60,672 bases of DNA, taken from UBA2336 sp037443645. GTDB lineage: Bacteria > Bacteroidota > Bacteroidia > Cytophagales > Cyclobacteriaceae. A model generated the notes under the pieces. It was not told the origin of the DNA, ran no database searches, and was given only the letters and a program-made list of their open reading frames with translations. A program made the translations under genes and the position numbers. The stretch spans positions 1 through 60,672 of the forward strand of contig JBBINY010000008.1 in assembly GCA_037443645.1 (NCBI GenBank), in the 5' to 3' direction. This document shows positions 18,201-25,580 of the stretch, piece by piece (the stretch's first letter is position 1; the number at the start of each line of letters is the position of its first letter).

Positions 18201-18854
18201 GAATTGGGCCAGTATACCGTGCAACTTACTGCATTCAATGCGTTGAACTGCTCCCATCAAGCCACGCGCACCATCTATGTGGTTGTTCCTGTTATTGATG
18301 TGGAGGTAAGCCTGCTCGAGTTGCTCACGAATCAGGCAGCGGTTGTGCCGGCCGTAACATTGGTTAATCGCAGCAATGTTCCTCTTCAGAATCCGGTAAT
18401 TCGTTTCGACATTTCAGGGTCGGCCGCAATCCATGAAGTCGTTCCGGTAACACTTCCCTCCAACAGTTCGTACAGACACCTGGCAGGCTTTTCTATTCCT
18501 TTGCGGGAAGGAATGGACTATGTGTGTGCTGAAATTCTGTTAGATGACATCAACCCGGAAGACAATCGGATCTGCTCAGCAGTAAATGCTTTATTCCTGG
18601 TGTTGGAGCCGTTTCCTAACCCGGTATTGAACAAGGAACCGATAACAGTAGGATGGGTTGCGGTAAACGAGGGCTCAACGGATATCCGACTGCAAACCAG
18701 TTCAGGCAACGAGGTCTTTTCATCTACCGTTATTTCAAATACCGGCTACAATTCCCTTGAACTATTCACCGATACGTTGAAGCCGGGCTTGTACGTTCTG
18801 CGCATTGGTTCGGGCAGTGCGGTGAAAAGTTACCGGTTGGTTGTGGCTGAATAA
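15294..18854 (+). CDS. large secreted PKD-repeat protein with T9SS-type C-terminus
   Basis: About 1186 residues from ATG 15294, which gives a clean signal peptide (hydrophobic LMLGVLPAQALA, then QP). A TTG at 15273 overlapping the previous stop is the alternative. Residues about 40-380 form a repeat series with NWYGFV / RLDFG / NLGN-type motifs, probably a beta-propeller. About 410-1020 hold six to seven PKD domains recognisable by W-x-FGDG-x-S plus NP-x-H-x-Y/F signatures. The last 80 residues (EPFPNPV ... LKPGLYVLRI ... KSYRLVVAE) match a type A T9SS sorting domain. The product should be exported through the Por machinery and displayed or released. Adhesion is likely. Confidence 0.85.
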   Translation: MVARLLRDAVLMLGVLPAQALAQPIVSITLPDKACRNELFTPANNSSPGLFKWEFCYAGINQLPVFQSSTLIGVAAGPDGIVLKKENGNWYGFVASTNSNGLVRLDYGSDLSQNPAVVNLGNPGGLLLRPRDVDFINHQGNWFALVVNFDAGSGTARIVRLDFGASLLNTPVAVDLGSFSGRLTQPFSVKWKTDSGKLLALIGDRSQRKILLVNFQSNPTVVPAGSAFFIEAFLPAPGFFRDFDVIKWGAHWYGVAVSENGAIQKLRFTDMLFTIPDVSIITNDLPAISSPSNVVFLRDIDSYAALITEYTGNLVRLDFGTNPSSFLPTYQNLGNGGVLANNQGLAAVKTGNRWIAYAMNTATSRLNRVVFQGACDASVADSESSNPVVSYASAGVKKILLEVTDASGEADYQINSILIKGDPSPDFTFAYNCTGQATAFSDASVADGSLVAWSWNFGDPISGSTFSAQQNPLHSFSSAATFLVELEVTDDCLVTASITKSVAVQDATLIDLTILAPGVVCSFQDVAFSPQSSSGSAAIRETEWNFGDGTTSLQMNPVHRYTQHGLMIAELEAVVTECRKIAQAAIQVNEGNNNSFTSNGICELNGTTFTQASIGLPVTDWLWTFGDGGTSTQPDPTHTFNAGSYLVAFQTTNSVGCINSVTLPVTIYSKPQTDFTVALPPFSCSGSPTQFTDLTPNPFDSNIASWLWNFDDGASSSTLKNPQHVYATAGTYQISLTATTNFGCAASVTKPATILPSPVVDFTYSPPCRGIPVTFTDTTPGINQLWLWQIESSFYSVQNPVHSFTTSGTRTVMLAVTGANGCVGVVSKQVVVPVQLVPDFITNKTCVNQLTQFTDNTNDFADPVTSWQWTFGALGNGSGNPAQFTFPSVGNVTVNLTVVTQTGCSYSRAKNVNISAAPVAGFTASPMVGEAPLPVTFTNTSTGATAYQWQFGDPVNSTSVQPSPQFIYDELGQYTVQLTAFNALNCSHQATRTIYVVVPVIDVEVSLLELLTNQAAVVPAVTLVNRSNVPLQNPVIRFDISGSAAIHEVVPVTLPSNSSYRHLAGFSIPLREGMDYVCAEILLDDINPEDNRICSAVNALFLVLEPFPNPVLNKEPITVGWVAVNEGSTDIRLQTSSGNEVFSSTVISNTGYNSLELFTDTLKPGLYVLRIGSGSAVKSYRLVVAE

Positions 18855-18918
18855 TACAAGGCCGGACACCGGTCATAATCCATTTTGCTTTATTTTTACA
18901 GACTTTATCAAACACCCT

Positions 18919-19547
18919 ATGAAAACTACGAAGCTTGATGCCACTGATCGGAAGATTCTTGAACTCCTGCAACGGAACTCAAATATCACCAATGCCCTGC
19001 TGGCCAAAGAAATCGGCCTTTCGCCTGCGCCAACATTGGAGCGTGTGAACAAACTGGAAAATAATAAGGTGATAAAAAGCTATCATGCAGTGATTGATCC
19101 TAATGCCGTAGGGCTTGGTGTAAGCACCTTTGTGATGGCCTCGCTGAAAGGGCACAACAAAGAAAACATCGATAAATNNNNNNNNNNNNNNNNNNNNNNN
19201 NNNNNNNNNNNNNNNNNNNNNNNNNNNNNNNNNNNNNNNNNNNNNNNNNNNNNNNNNNNNNNNNNNNNNNNNNNNNNAGCACCTTTGTGATGGCCTCGCT
19301 GAAAGGGCACAACAAAGAAAACATCGATAAATTTGTAAAGGCCATCCAAACCATTGATGAAGTTATCGAGTGTCACCACATTACCGGTGCAGGCGATTTT
19401 ATTTTACGGATTGTTTGCGCTGACATTTCGGCTTATCAGCAACTCATGCTGGAAAAGGTATCGAACATTGAAGTGGTGGATAGCCTGCAGACCATGGTGA
19501 TACTTTCTACCTTTAAAGACAGCAAGGCGCTTCCTATTCCCAATTAA
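18919..19547 (+). CDS. Lrp/AsnC family transcriptional regulator (interrupted by assembly gap)
   Basis: Starts MKTTKLDATDRKILELLQRN, the usual Lrp winged-helix opening. The HTH follows (NALLAKEIGLSPAPTLERVN, about 27-46), then the RAM/AsnC ligand-binding domain (VECHHITGAGDFILRIV region). In the sequence as given the frame breaks at 100 N flanked by identical 55-bp blocks. Removing one block plus the N (155 bases) gives one uninterrupted 157-residue protein, the normal length. So the gene is intact. These regulators respond to amino acids and often act as octamers. The phosphoribosyltransferase starts 1 bp after its stop. Confidence 0.9.
19178..19277. other. assembly gap of exactly 100 N, flanked by identical 55-bp sequences
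   Basis: The 55 bp at 19123-19177 immediately before the N run is identical to the 55 bp at 19278-19332 immediately after it. The fixed gap size and an exact overlap of 55 bp suggest contig ends that share a de Bruijn k-mer and were scaffolded without merging. The true sequence probably has no gap here, and downstream coordinates in this window are inflated by 155 bases. Confidence 0.93.
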
Positions 19548-19548
19548 G

Positions 19549-20052
19549 ATGACCACTGAAAAGACATTAATTCTCGATGCCCAGCAGGTGAAACGAAAGA
19601 TCCGCAGGATGGCGTTCCAGATCTACGAAAACAACTTCAAGGAAAAAACTTTGGTGATTGCCGGTATTGATGGGCAGGGATACTTACTGGCAAAATTGCT
19701 GGCTAAGGAAGTGGCTGAGGTTTCTGAAGCCGAAGTAAAACTGGTTAAGGTAATGCTCGATAAGCTTGCTCCGCAGCAAAATGAGGTTACGCTGGATTGC
19801 GATGGCAAGAAAGTACAGAAGAAAAGCATTGTACTGGTGGATGATGTTCTGAATACCGGACGCACAGTAGCCTATGCCATGAAACCTTTTCTGGATGTTG
19901 AAATCAAAAAACTGGAGGTGGCCGTATTGATCAACCGCAGCCATGCGGCCTTCCCGGTTGTGCCGCGATACTCCGGGTATGAACTGGCCACCACCATTAA
20001 CGACCACGTAGAGGTTGTGCTGGGAAAGGAAGCCGCGGTTTACCTCAAGTAA
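19549..20052 (+). CDS. PyrR-like phosphoribosyltransferase
   Basis: 167 residues. VLVDDVLNTGRT (95-106) is the PRPP-binding motif of type I phosphoribosyltransferases, and GIDGQGYLLA (39-48) is the PPi loop region. Overall it resembles PyrR/UPRT-like proteins of about 170-180 residues. Known PyrR proteins bind RNA and regulate pyrimidine genes in Firmicutes. In Bacteroidota the homologues have no established attenuator role, and I see no pyr gene nearby, so an enzymatic role in pyrimidine or purine salvage is the cautious call. It is coupled to the Lrp gene (1-bp spacing) and convergent with the CAP protein. Confidence 0.75.
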   Translation: MTTEKTLILDAQQVKRKIRRMAFQIYENNFKEKTLVIAGIDGQGYLLAKLLAKEVAEVSEAEVKLVKVMLDKLAPQQNEVTLDCDGKKVQKKSIVLVDDVLNTGRTVAYAMKPFLDVEIKKLEVAVLINRSHAAFPVVPRYSGYELATTINDHVEVVLGKEAAVYLK

Positions 20053-20619
20053 TCAGTTGCAGGTTTCTGTATCCGGTTCTTTTCCGAACCACACTACTCC
20101 ATACTCATTGTACAGGCCTACGCCAATGGCATTCCAGGTTATGGACTTCCAGATTCCTTCATTAATAATCACTTCGTTATGACCCTTGCTTTTTTTCCAG
20201 CCTGCAAGGCCTTCTTCGGCATTGGCTCCTGACGTGCTGAAGTATGAGATTTCATAGCCGTGGCCGGCATAGCCTGCAATTTCCTTCGGCTTATCCCACA
20301 TGCAGCGGGCCTGCTTGTGATCTTCGGTGTAACAACAGGGCGTCCACTTCCCTTTGTTCGACCAGCTGTGGAGGTTGCAACGCGTGTTCTTCGGATCAAA
20401 GTGTTCGGCCAGATCCCGGGCATGAACCTGCGCAACGCGACTAAGTTTTGGCGACAGCGGAATAGGAGGTAGTCCTTTAAGTGCCCGATAATCCATAACT
20501 AAGGTGTACAACTTTTGCTCCTCCTCCTGCAGGCAGGTAAGCGAAGACCCGCTTAGCGGATGGTGGGCTCGCGTTCCGTTAAGCAACAGAATGACTAAAA
20601 AAGTGCAGATCAGCTTCAT
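20053..20619 (-). CDS. secreted CAP/SCP-domain protein
   Basis: 188 residues with a signal peptide (KLICTFLVILLLNGTRA). The CAP fold is shown by VHARDLAEH, the cysteine- and tryptophan-rich centre NLHSWSNKGKW, and the late block SKGHNEVI followed by WNAIGVGLY. The family histidines and glutamates of the CAP cavity appear to be present. Six or so cysteines suggest disulfides outside the cytoplasm. Functions of bacterial CAP proteins are poorly known. The gene's stop abuts the stop of the convergent phosphoribosyltransferase gene. Confidence 0.8.
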   Translation of the reverse strand: MKLICTFLVILLLNGTRAHHPLSGSSLTCLQEEEQKLYTLVMDYRALKGLPPIPLSPKLSRVAQVHARDLAEHFDPKNTRCNLHSWSNKGKWTPCCYTEDHKQARCMWDKPKEIAGYAGHGYEISYFSTSGANAEEGLAGWKKSKGHNEVIINEGIWKSITWNAIGVGLYNEYGVVWFGKEPDTETCN

Positions 20620-20718
20620 AAGTATACCGAATTACCTAACGCGGGTGCAACCCGAAATTATTCATTGTAATGCTATTTTTTTAATTTCAGGGCTTGGTTT
20701 ATCCTTAAAACCCTGCGA

Positions 20719-22050
20719 ATGAGTGAACAGAAAATCACGATCCATAACGGCAAACTGAATGTTCCGGATAATCCCGTCATCCCGTTTATTGAAGGCGATG
20801 GCACCGGGCCCGATATCTGGTCAGCATCAAAAATGGTGTTTAACCAGGCCGTAGAGAAAGCCTATGGCGGCAAGCGAAAAATAAACTGGAAAGAAGTGCT
20901 GGCGGGCGAAAAGTCGTTCAACCAGGTGGGTAACTGGCTACCGGATGAAACGCTGGATGCCTTCCGCGAATACCTGGTGGGCATTAAGGGACCGTTAACC
21001 ACACCCGTAGGTGGCGGAATGCGCTCGCTTAATGTTGCCCTTCGGCAGATATTGGATTTATACGTGTGCCTTCGCCCCTTGCGGTGGTACAACGGTGTAC
21101 CCTCGCCAGTGAAGAATCCGGCTGCGGTGGATATGGTGATCTTCCGCGAGAACACAGAAGATATTTATGCCGGTATTGAATTTAAAGCCGGTACTCCGGA
21201 AGCCCAGAAGATGCTTGATTTTTTGGCCAAAGAATTTCCAAAAGAATTCGATAAGATTCGATTTAATACCCAGGCAAAATCGGAAGAGTTTTGGAGAATG
21301 GTTGGTGCGCCCAATGTGAAGAATGAAGTGAACGTAGGTATCGGTATTAAACCGGTTAGCTGGAGCGGCAGTGTGCGGTTGATTCATAGCGCCATTGCGT
21401 ATGCCCTAAAGTTTAACCGCAAATCGGTAACGCTTGTGCACAAAGGCAACATCTTGAAGTTTACGGAGGGCGCCTTCCGTGACTGGGGTTATTGGGTGGC
21501 CGAAAATTATTTTGGTGACAAGGTGTACACCTGGAACCAGTGGGAGAAAACCAAAAAAGAAAAGGGAGAAGACGCGGCCAATGCCGAACAGAAGGCGGCC
21601 ATTGCTGCGGGTAAAATTATCATCAAAGATTCCATTGCAGACATTATACTGCAGCAGGTGTTAACCCGTCCGGAGGATTTTGAAGTGATTGCCACACTCA
21701 ATCTCAATGGCGATTACCTGAGCGATGCGCTGGCCGCCCAGGTGGGCGGCATTGGTATTGCACCCGGGGCCAACATTAACTACATTACCGGTCACGCGAT
21801 ATTTGAAGCCACCCATGGTACAGCGCCCAAATATGCCGGTCAGGATAAAGTGAATCCTGGTTCTGTTATTCTTTCCGGTGTAATGATGCTGGAGTACATG
21901 GGCTGGCAGGAAGCAGCCGATCTCATCGTCAAAGGATTGGAGAAAGCGATTTCATCCAAGCGTGTTACCTACGACTTCCACCGGCTAATGGAGGGCGCCA
22001 CGTTGCTCAAGTGCTCGGAATTTGCGCAGGAAATTGTGAAGAACATGTAA
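20719..22050 (+). CDS. icd: NADP-dependent isocitrate dehydrogenase
   Basis: 443 residues, close in layout to the roughly 415-residue homodimeric enzyme of E. coli. IEGDGTGPDIW (24-34) begins the fold. GGGMRSLNVALRQ (98-110) holds the substrate-binding serine that AceK phosphorylates in enterics. IFRENTEDIYAG and the late ATHGTAPKYAG and NPGSVILSG blocks form the substrate and NADP sites. It converts isocitrate to 2-oxoglutarate in the TCA cycle. A roughly 25-residue insertion around 275-300 (rich in K, E and A) is longer than in E. coli. It stands alone, divergent from the CAP gene. Confidence 0.95.
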   Translation: MSEQKITIHNGKLNVPDNPVIPFIEGDGTGPDIWSASKMVFNQAVEKAYGGKRKINWKEVLAGEKSFNQVGNWLPDETLDAFREYLVGIKGPLTTPVGGGMRSLNVALRQILDLYVCLRPLRWYNGVPSPVKNPAAVDMVIFRENTEDIYAGIEFKAGTPEAQKMLDFLAKEFPKEFDKIRFNTQAKSEEFWRMVGAPNVKNEVNVGIGIKPVSWSGSVRLIHSAIAYALKFNRKSVTLVHKGNILKFTEGAFRDWGYWVAENYFGDKVYTWNQWEKTKKEKGEDAANAEQKAAIAAGKIIIKDSIADIILQQVLTRPEDFEVIATLNLNGDYLSDALAAQVGGIGIAPGANINYITGHAIFEATHGTAPKYAGQDKVNPGSVILSGVMMLEYMGWQEAADLIVKGLEKAISSKRVTYDFHRLMEGATLLKCSEFAQEIVKNM

Positions 22051-22081
22051 GCAATCCGTTGCAGAACTGTAGTCAACTGTT

Positions 22082-22741
22082 TTAATCCGTTGCAATTTCC
22101 AGCAGAATGTTTACGAGTTGAGCAGGCTTGCTGAAGAACGGAGAATGACTGGTGTTCATGCTGTAACTTTTTTGCAAGGCGTTTTCGTGTACATTTTTTG
22201 CTGTATGAACGGTGTTACGGCACGGTCTTCTGTACATTCAATGTAATACCGGGGCACGCTTCCGAAGTTTTCTTCTGTGAGGTGCAAGGGTACCATTCCT
22301 GTTTCTACCGGTTCATGGCTGAGAATGACTTTTGCCATCTCAACAATGTCTTCATCGCAATCGTAGTAAGACCAGCTTCTCAATTTTTTCCTGGCGGTAT
22401 TCTGCTGCCTGCGAAATCATGATGCCGTCCTTGCGGTGGCCAACCAGAATCACTTTTCCATCGGCCTGGTCGATGAGGCTGCACAGCTTTTGCACGGTGC
22501 TTTCAAACTTCACTTCATGAACAGGCGTTTTATCCCTGCCCATGCCAGGAAGGTCAAGGGCAATTACGGTGTGGCCCGCCCTTTCAAGCAGTGGTGTTAC
22601 TTTGTGCCAGTTCCAGGCACTGTGCCAGGAACCGTGAATGAGGATGAAGATTTTCTTTTCCATGTGTTGTTGGGCCATGTGCAGATTAGGAGTAACGATT
22701 AACAATATGATTTGCAATAAAGTAGGGACGCGATTTTTCAT
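22082..22741 (-). pseudogene. decayed alpha/beta hydrolase
   Basis: Fragments of one hydrolase lie in three frames. The 5' part (from ATG 22741, signal-like MKNRVPTLLQIILLIV, then IFILIHGSWHSAWNW) has the oxyanion HG motif. The nucleophile elbow, normally GHSxGG, reads GHRKDGIM, so the catalytic serine is gone. After KLVLLRLR the expected middle section (lid and acid region) is missing. The frame resumes with DCDEDIVEMAK ... RYYIECTEDRAVTP and breaks again at an A-run. The last piece, NTSHSPFFSKPAQLV, carrying the histidine, is in a third frame ending at 22082. Three independent lesions make a sequencing error unlikely. Confidence 0.8.
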
Positions 22742-22967
22742 AACTCGCATTGAATTCTGTTCAAAAGTAGGGTGTGTCACTGCTGCTTTGCCACCCAATT
22801 CTTGCGAGCCTGATGGGGAGCATTCTGAACAAGTACAGGCCAGTCAGTAATGCCTTATAGGAAGTAGTGAGTTTGGGTAGGGGATTACAAAAAATCTGCT
22901 TTTACAGGGTTACCTCCTGCCTGATTTTGCACTAAGTCAAGCTAGACTAATCTACTTGCCAAAACCT

Positions 22968-23177
22968 ATGAGCCTGACTTTTACTACTGCCGAATTGCAT
23001 CTCCTTCGAAGGGTTGCCGATGGCACCAAACCGGAGACCCTTGCTCTGCAAGAGGGGGTAACAAAACAGGAGATTGAAACGCGCCTGAAAAGTGTTTACA
23101 AGCGGTTGAACTCACGCGATCCCGTTGAGGCAATGCAAAAACTGGCTCAGTCCAGCTTTGAGGTGGTTCAGGGTTAA
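22968..23177 (+). CDS. stand-alone LuxR/GerE-type HTH protein (69 residues)
   Basis: From ATG 22968 (a TTG at 22956 is an alternative). The sequence follows the GerE pattern: LTFTTAELHLLRRVADG, then a modified ALQEGVTKQEIETRL recognition region, then VYKRLNSRDPVEAM matching the family's KLxVxxRxEA. No receiver, autoinducer or transmembrane domain is attached, so it consists of the DNA-binding domain alone. The recognition helix departs from the usual SxxTVxxH. It could be an orphan repressor-like protein or the remnant of a larger regulator. Its last 4 bp overlap the 3' end of ribH, which converges on it. Confidence 0.65.
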   Translation: MSLTFTTAELHLLRRVADGTKPETLALQEGVTKQEIETRLKSVYKRLNSRDPVEAMQKLAQSSFEVVQG

Positions 23178-23638
23178 TCCAGCATTCGGATTGCCGCCAG
23201 GGCAGCCTCTTCGCCCTTGTTCCCGAATTTTCCACCGGCCCGGTCAAAAGCCTGTTGCTTGTTCAGGGTGGTTAAAACACCAAATATCACCGGCTTGCGT
23301 GTTTTAAGGCTCACCTCGGTAAGGCCATAGGCCACAGCCCGGCAGATGTAATCAAAATGAGGGGTTTCGCCCCGGATCACACATCCCAGGCAAATCACGG
23401 CATGAATATTTTTTTTTTCTGCCATTCGCAGTGCCCCAAGCGATAACTCAAAACTTCCGGGCACGTTTTTGCGCATGATGTTCGAGGCCCTTACTCCGTG
23501 TGCAGTAAGCGCTGACAGCGCTGCCTGGTAAAGGGATTCTGTGATTTCTTCATTCCACGCACTTACGACAAGGGCGAACTTTTTATTTTTCAGATTGCGT
23601 TTTGCCGGAATCTTACCGGATTGAAGAGAGCCAGCCAT
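23174..23638 (-). CDS. ribH: 6,7-dimethyl-8-ribityllumazine synthase
   Basis: 154 residues, the usual size. SAWNEEIT (27-34) is the substrate aromatic-binding region, VPGSFELSLG (60-69) the phosphate/ribityl site, and GCVIRGETPHFDYI (about 86-99) holds the catalytic histidine. The enzyme condenses 5-amino-6-ribitylaminouracil with 3,4-dihydroxy-2-butanone phosphate in riboflavin synthesis and assembles as pentamers or icosahedra. It lies downstream of the TPR membrane protein in the same direction. I see no FMN riboswitch in front of it. Confidence 0.95.
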   Translation of the reverse strand: MAGSLQSGKIPAKRNLKNKKFALVVSAWNEEITESLYQAALSALTAHGVRASNIMRKNVPGSFELSLGALRMAEKKNIHAVICLGCVIRGETPHFDYICRAVAYGLTEVSLKTRKPVIFGVLTTLNKQQAFDRAGGKFGNKGEEAALAAIRMLD

Positions 23639-23697
23639 AAATTGAGAAATTAAAAAGGGATGGTAAAACCCATCCCTGCAAGGTAAATGAATTTTGG

Positions 23698-24387
23698 TTA
23701 TGAGTTCGGCTCAAGCCTTGCCTTCAGTTTGCGTGCATTTTGATACTCGGCCGATTCCCAGTATTTTGTAATCACTTCATCGTAGGCCTTAATCGCCTTG
23801 TCTACCTGCTCCGATCTTTCAAATGCCAAAGCTGCCTTCATCAGGTAGGCCGGTGTAAAGTATTTGTTGGGTTTGTGATTGGCTGCTTTTTCGTAGTAAC
23901 GGGCAGCGTCTTTGTAATTCTGTTCCTCCATGTACGCATCACCAATCAGGCTGTATGCACGGGCTTGAATCAGTAAATCGTTCGAGCTGAAGTCACCAAG
24001 GTATAAGCGTGCCGCTTCAAATTTGCCCAGCTTCAGGAAGCTAACCCCTGCATAGAAGTGGGCAAGGTTTGCGGCATCGGTAATTCCATATTCACCAATA
24101 ATATCAATAAAACCCAGGTTGTTGCCGTCACCGTTTAAGGCAAGGTTCAGGCTGTCGGCTTCAAAGTAATAGATAGCCTGAAACATTTCTTTTTGCGCAT
24201 CTGCCTCAAGGTTGCTCTTGTAGTAGTTAAATCCGAAGTAGCCAACCACAACCAGCGCAAGGGCAATGGCAATACCCCCCATGATTTTGGGATGCCTTTC
24301 AATCCAGTTTTCAGCACCCTCCAGTTTCTCGGCCAGGGCTTCGGGGTTTTCCAGTATTTCGTTTTGATTCGTGGGTTTCTTGCTCAT
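23698..24387 (-). CDS. single-pass membrane TPR protein (YfgM-like)
   Basis: 229 residues. There is a cytoplasmic N-terminus of about 32 residues, then one transmembrane helix (IMGGIAIALALVVVGYFGF), then TPR-type repeats, clearest at about 137-205 (LIGDAYMEEQNYKDAARYYEKA and following; key residues A, Y, A, Y at the TPR positions). Topology and length match YfgM/Tol-Pal-associated TPR proteins that work beside the Sec translocon or periplasmic chaperones. It sits between pdhA and ribH on the same strand, an arrangement I associate with other Bacteroidota. Confidence 0.75.
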   Translation of the reverse strand: MSKKPTNQNEILENPEALAEKLEGAENWIERHPKIMGGIAIALALVVVGYFGFNYYKSNLEADAQKEMFQAIYYFEADSLNLALNGDGNNLGFIDIIGEYGITDAANLAHFYAGVSFLKLGKFEAARLYLGDFSSNDLLIQARAYSLIGDAYMEEQNYKDAARYYEKAANHKPNKYFTPAYLMKAALAFERSEQVDKAIKAYDEVITKYWESAEYQNARKLKARLEPNS

Positions 24388-24409
24388 TTGAGGAAAAAAT
24401 TACGTCCGA

Positions 24410-24427
24410 TCCCGAAAGCTTTCGGGA
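24410..24427. repeat. perfect 18-bp palindrome between pdhA and the TPR gene
   Basis: TCCCGAAAGCTTTCGGGA is a perfect palindrome. It is like the CCCGATA/TATCGGG palindromes elsewhere in this window in arm length and CCCGA start, but has a different centre. It lies 23 bp upstream of the TPR gene start and could form a hairpin in the pdhA-TPR transcript. No T-run follows on the minus strand, so it is not an obvious terminator. Confidence 0.7.
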
Positions 24428-24471
24428 GGGGCGCAAAACTACTAATAACCCGATATTTAACAAAAACCCTC

Positions 24472-25509
24472 TTAATCCATGATGAACGGATAGCCGGGCT
24501 CTGCATAGATGTCAGTAAAGGCTTCAGACGGATCCGGGAACTGCGACTCTTCCGCAAACCGGACACTCTCTTCAACCTGGGCATGTACACGCGCATCAAT
24601 GGTTTCAATTTCTTTTTCGGTGGCGAGTTTGTTGGCAAAAATGGTCTTGCGCACCACCTCAATTGGATCACGTTGTTTGTATTGCTCCACTTCGTCTTTG
24701 GTGCGGTACTTCTGCGGGTCGGACATGGAGTGGCCTTTGTAACGGTATGTTCTGAACTCAAGCAAGGTTGGGCCATCGCCCGTACGAGCCCGGATGGCGG
24801 CCTTGGCCACGGCATGGTGCACATCCTCAACGCGCATGGCATCTACCGGTTCGGAGGGCATATCGTATGCTTCACCAAGGGTGTACAATTCGTGTACGTT
24901 TGAGGTTCGCTTAACAGAAGTACCCATGGCGTACCCATTGTTTTCGATCACAAAGATTACCGGCAGCTTCCATAGCATGGCCAGGTTAAGCGCTTCATGA
25001 AAGGCGCCCTGCCTGACCGCACCATCGCCCATGTAGCAGATGCATACGTTTCCGGTTTTATTGTATTTCTCAGCCAGCGCAATGCCTGCACCCAGTGGAA
25101 TTTGTCCTCCAACAATGCCATGACCTCCGATGAAGTTTACTGATTTATCGAAGATGTGCATGGAACCCCCTTTGCCTTTTGAGCAGCCTGTCTCTTTTCC
25201 ATACAGTTCGGCCATTATTGCGTTAGGGCTTGTGCCCAAAGCCAGTGGATGCGCATGGTCGCGGTAAGCGGTGATCCATTTATCACCTTTTGTAAGAGCA
25301 GTAGCGGCACCGGCAGCACAGGCCTCCTGGCCGATGTACAAATGGCAAAACCCTTTGATTTTCTGCATGCCGTAAAGCTGGCCTGCCTTTTCTTCGAACT
25401 TGCGCATGAGCAGCATACTTTCGTACCAGAACAAGTAGGTTTCTTTTGAAAACCCGGTTTTCCCTGCTTTGGAAGGTTCGCCTTTGGCTGCTTTGGTTGT
25501 CGTGGCCAT
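24472..25509 (-). CDS. pdhA: pyruvate dehydrogenase E1 component, alpha subunit
   Basis: 345 residues. The thiamine diphosphate motif is GDGAVRQGAFHEALN (161-175) ending in ENNGYAMGT (189-197). GKGGSMH (112-118) and YRDHAHPLA (82-90) are further cofactor/substrate segments. The phosphorylation-loop region RYKGHSMSDPQKYR is also present. It decarboxylates pyruvate as the alpha subunit of an alpha2beta2 E1. The beta subunit is not adjacent, so it is encoded elsewhere. The N-terminal 20 residues (alanine/lysine-rich) are an extension. Divergent from recF. Confidence 0.94.
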   Translation of the reverse strand: MATTTKAAKGEPSKAGKTGFSKETYLFWYESMLLMRKFEEKAGQLYGMQKIKGFCHLYIGQEACAAGAATALTKGDKWITAYRDHAHPLALGTSPNAIMAELYGKETGCSKGKGGSMHIFDKSVNFIGGHGIVGGQIPLGAGIALAEKYNKTGNVCICYMGDGAVRQGAFHEALNLAMLWKLPVIFVIENNGYAMGTSVKRTSNVHELYTLGEAYDMPSEPVDAMRVEDVHHAVAKAAIRARTGDGPTLLEFRTYRYKGHSMSDPQKYRTKDEVEQYKQRDPIEVVRKTIFANKLATEKEIETIDARVHAQVEESVRFAEESQFPDPSEAFTDIYAEPGYPFIMD

Positions 25510-25532
25510 ATCTCTAATTTTGATCGGGACTG

Positions 25533-25563
25533 CGAAAATAACCCCTCAATCTTCAACCACAAA
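25533..25563 (-). promoter_or_regulatory. probable promoter of pdhA
   Basis: On the minus strand TTTG (25560-25563) is followed after 19 nt by TATTTTCG (25533-25540), one mismatch from the Bacteroidota -7 consensus TAnnTTTG. The box lies 24 bp before the pdhA start codon. Confidence 0.5.
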
Positions 25564-25580
25564 GTAATTCAGTTTTAATC

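Noticed and set aside
18855..18900. GGCCGG/CCGGTC hairpin as terminator of the PKD gene
   Set aside because: Only six pairs with a wobble and no T-run directly after it.
19178..19277. a real insertion interrupting the regulator gene
   Set aside because: The N run is exactly 100 bases and flanked by identical 55-bp ends, which is an assembly signature.
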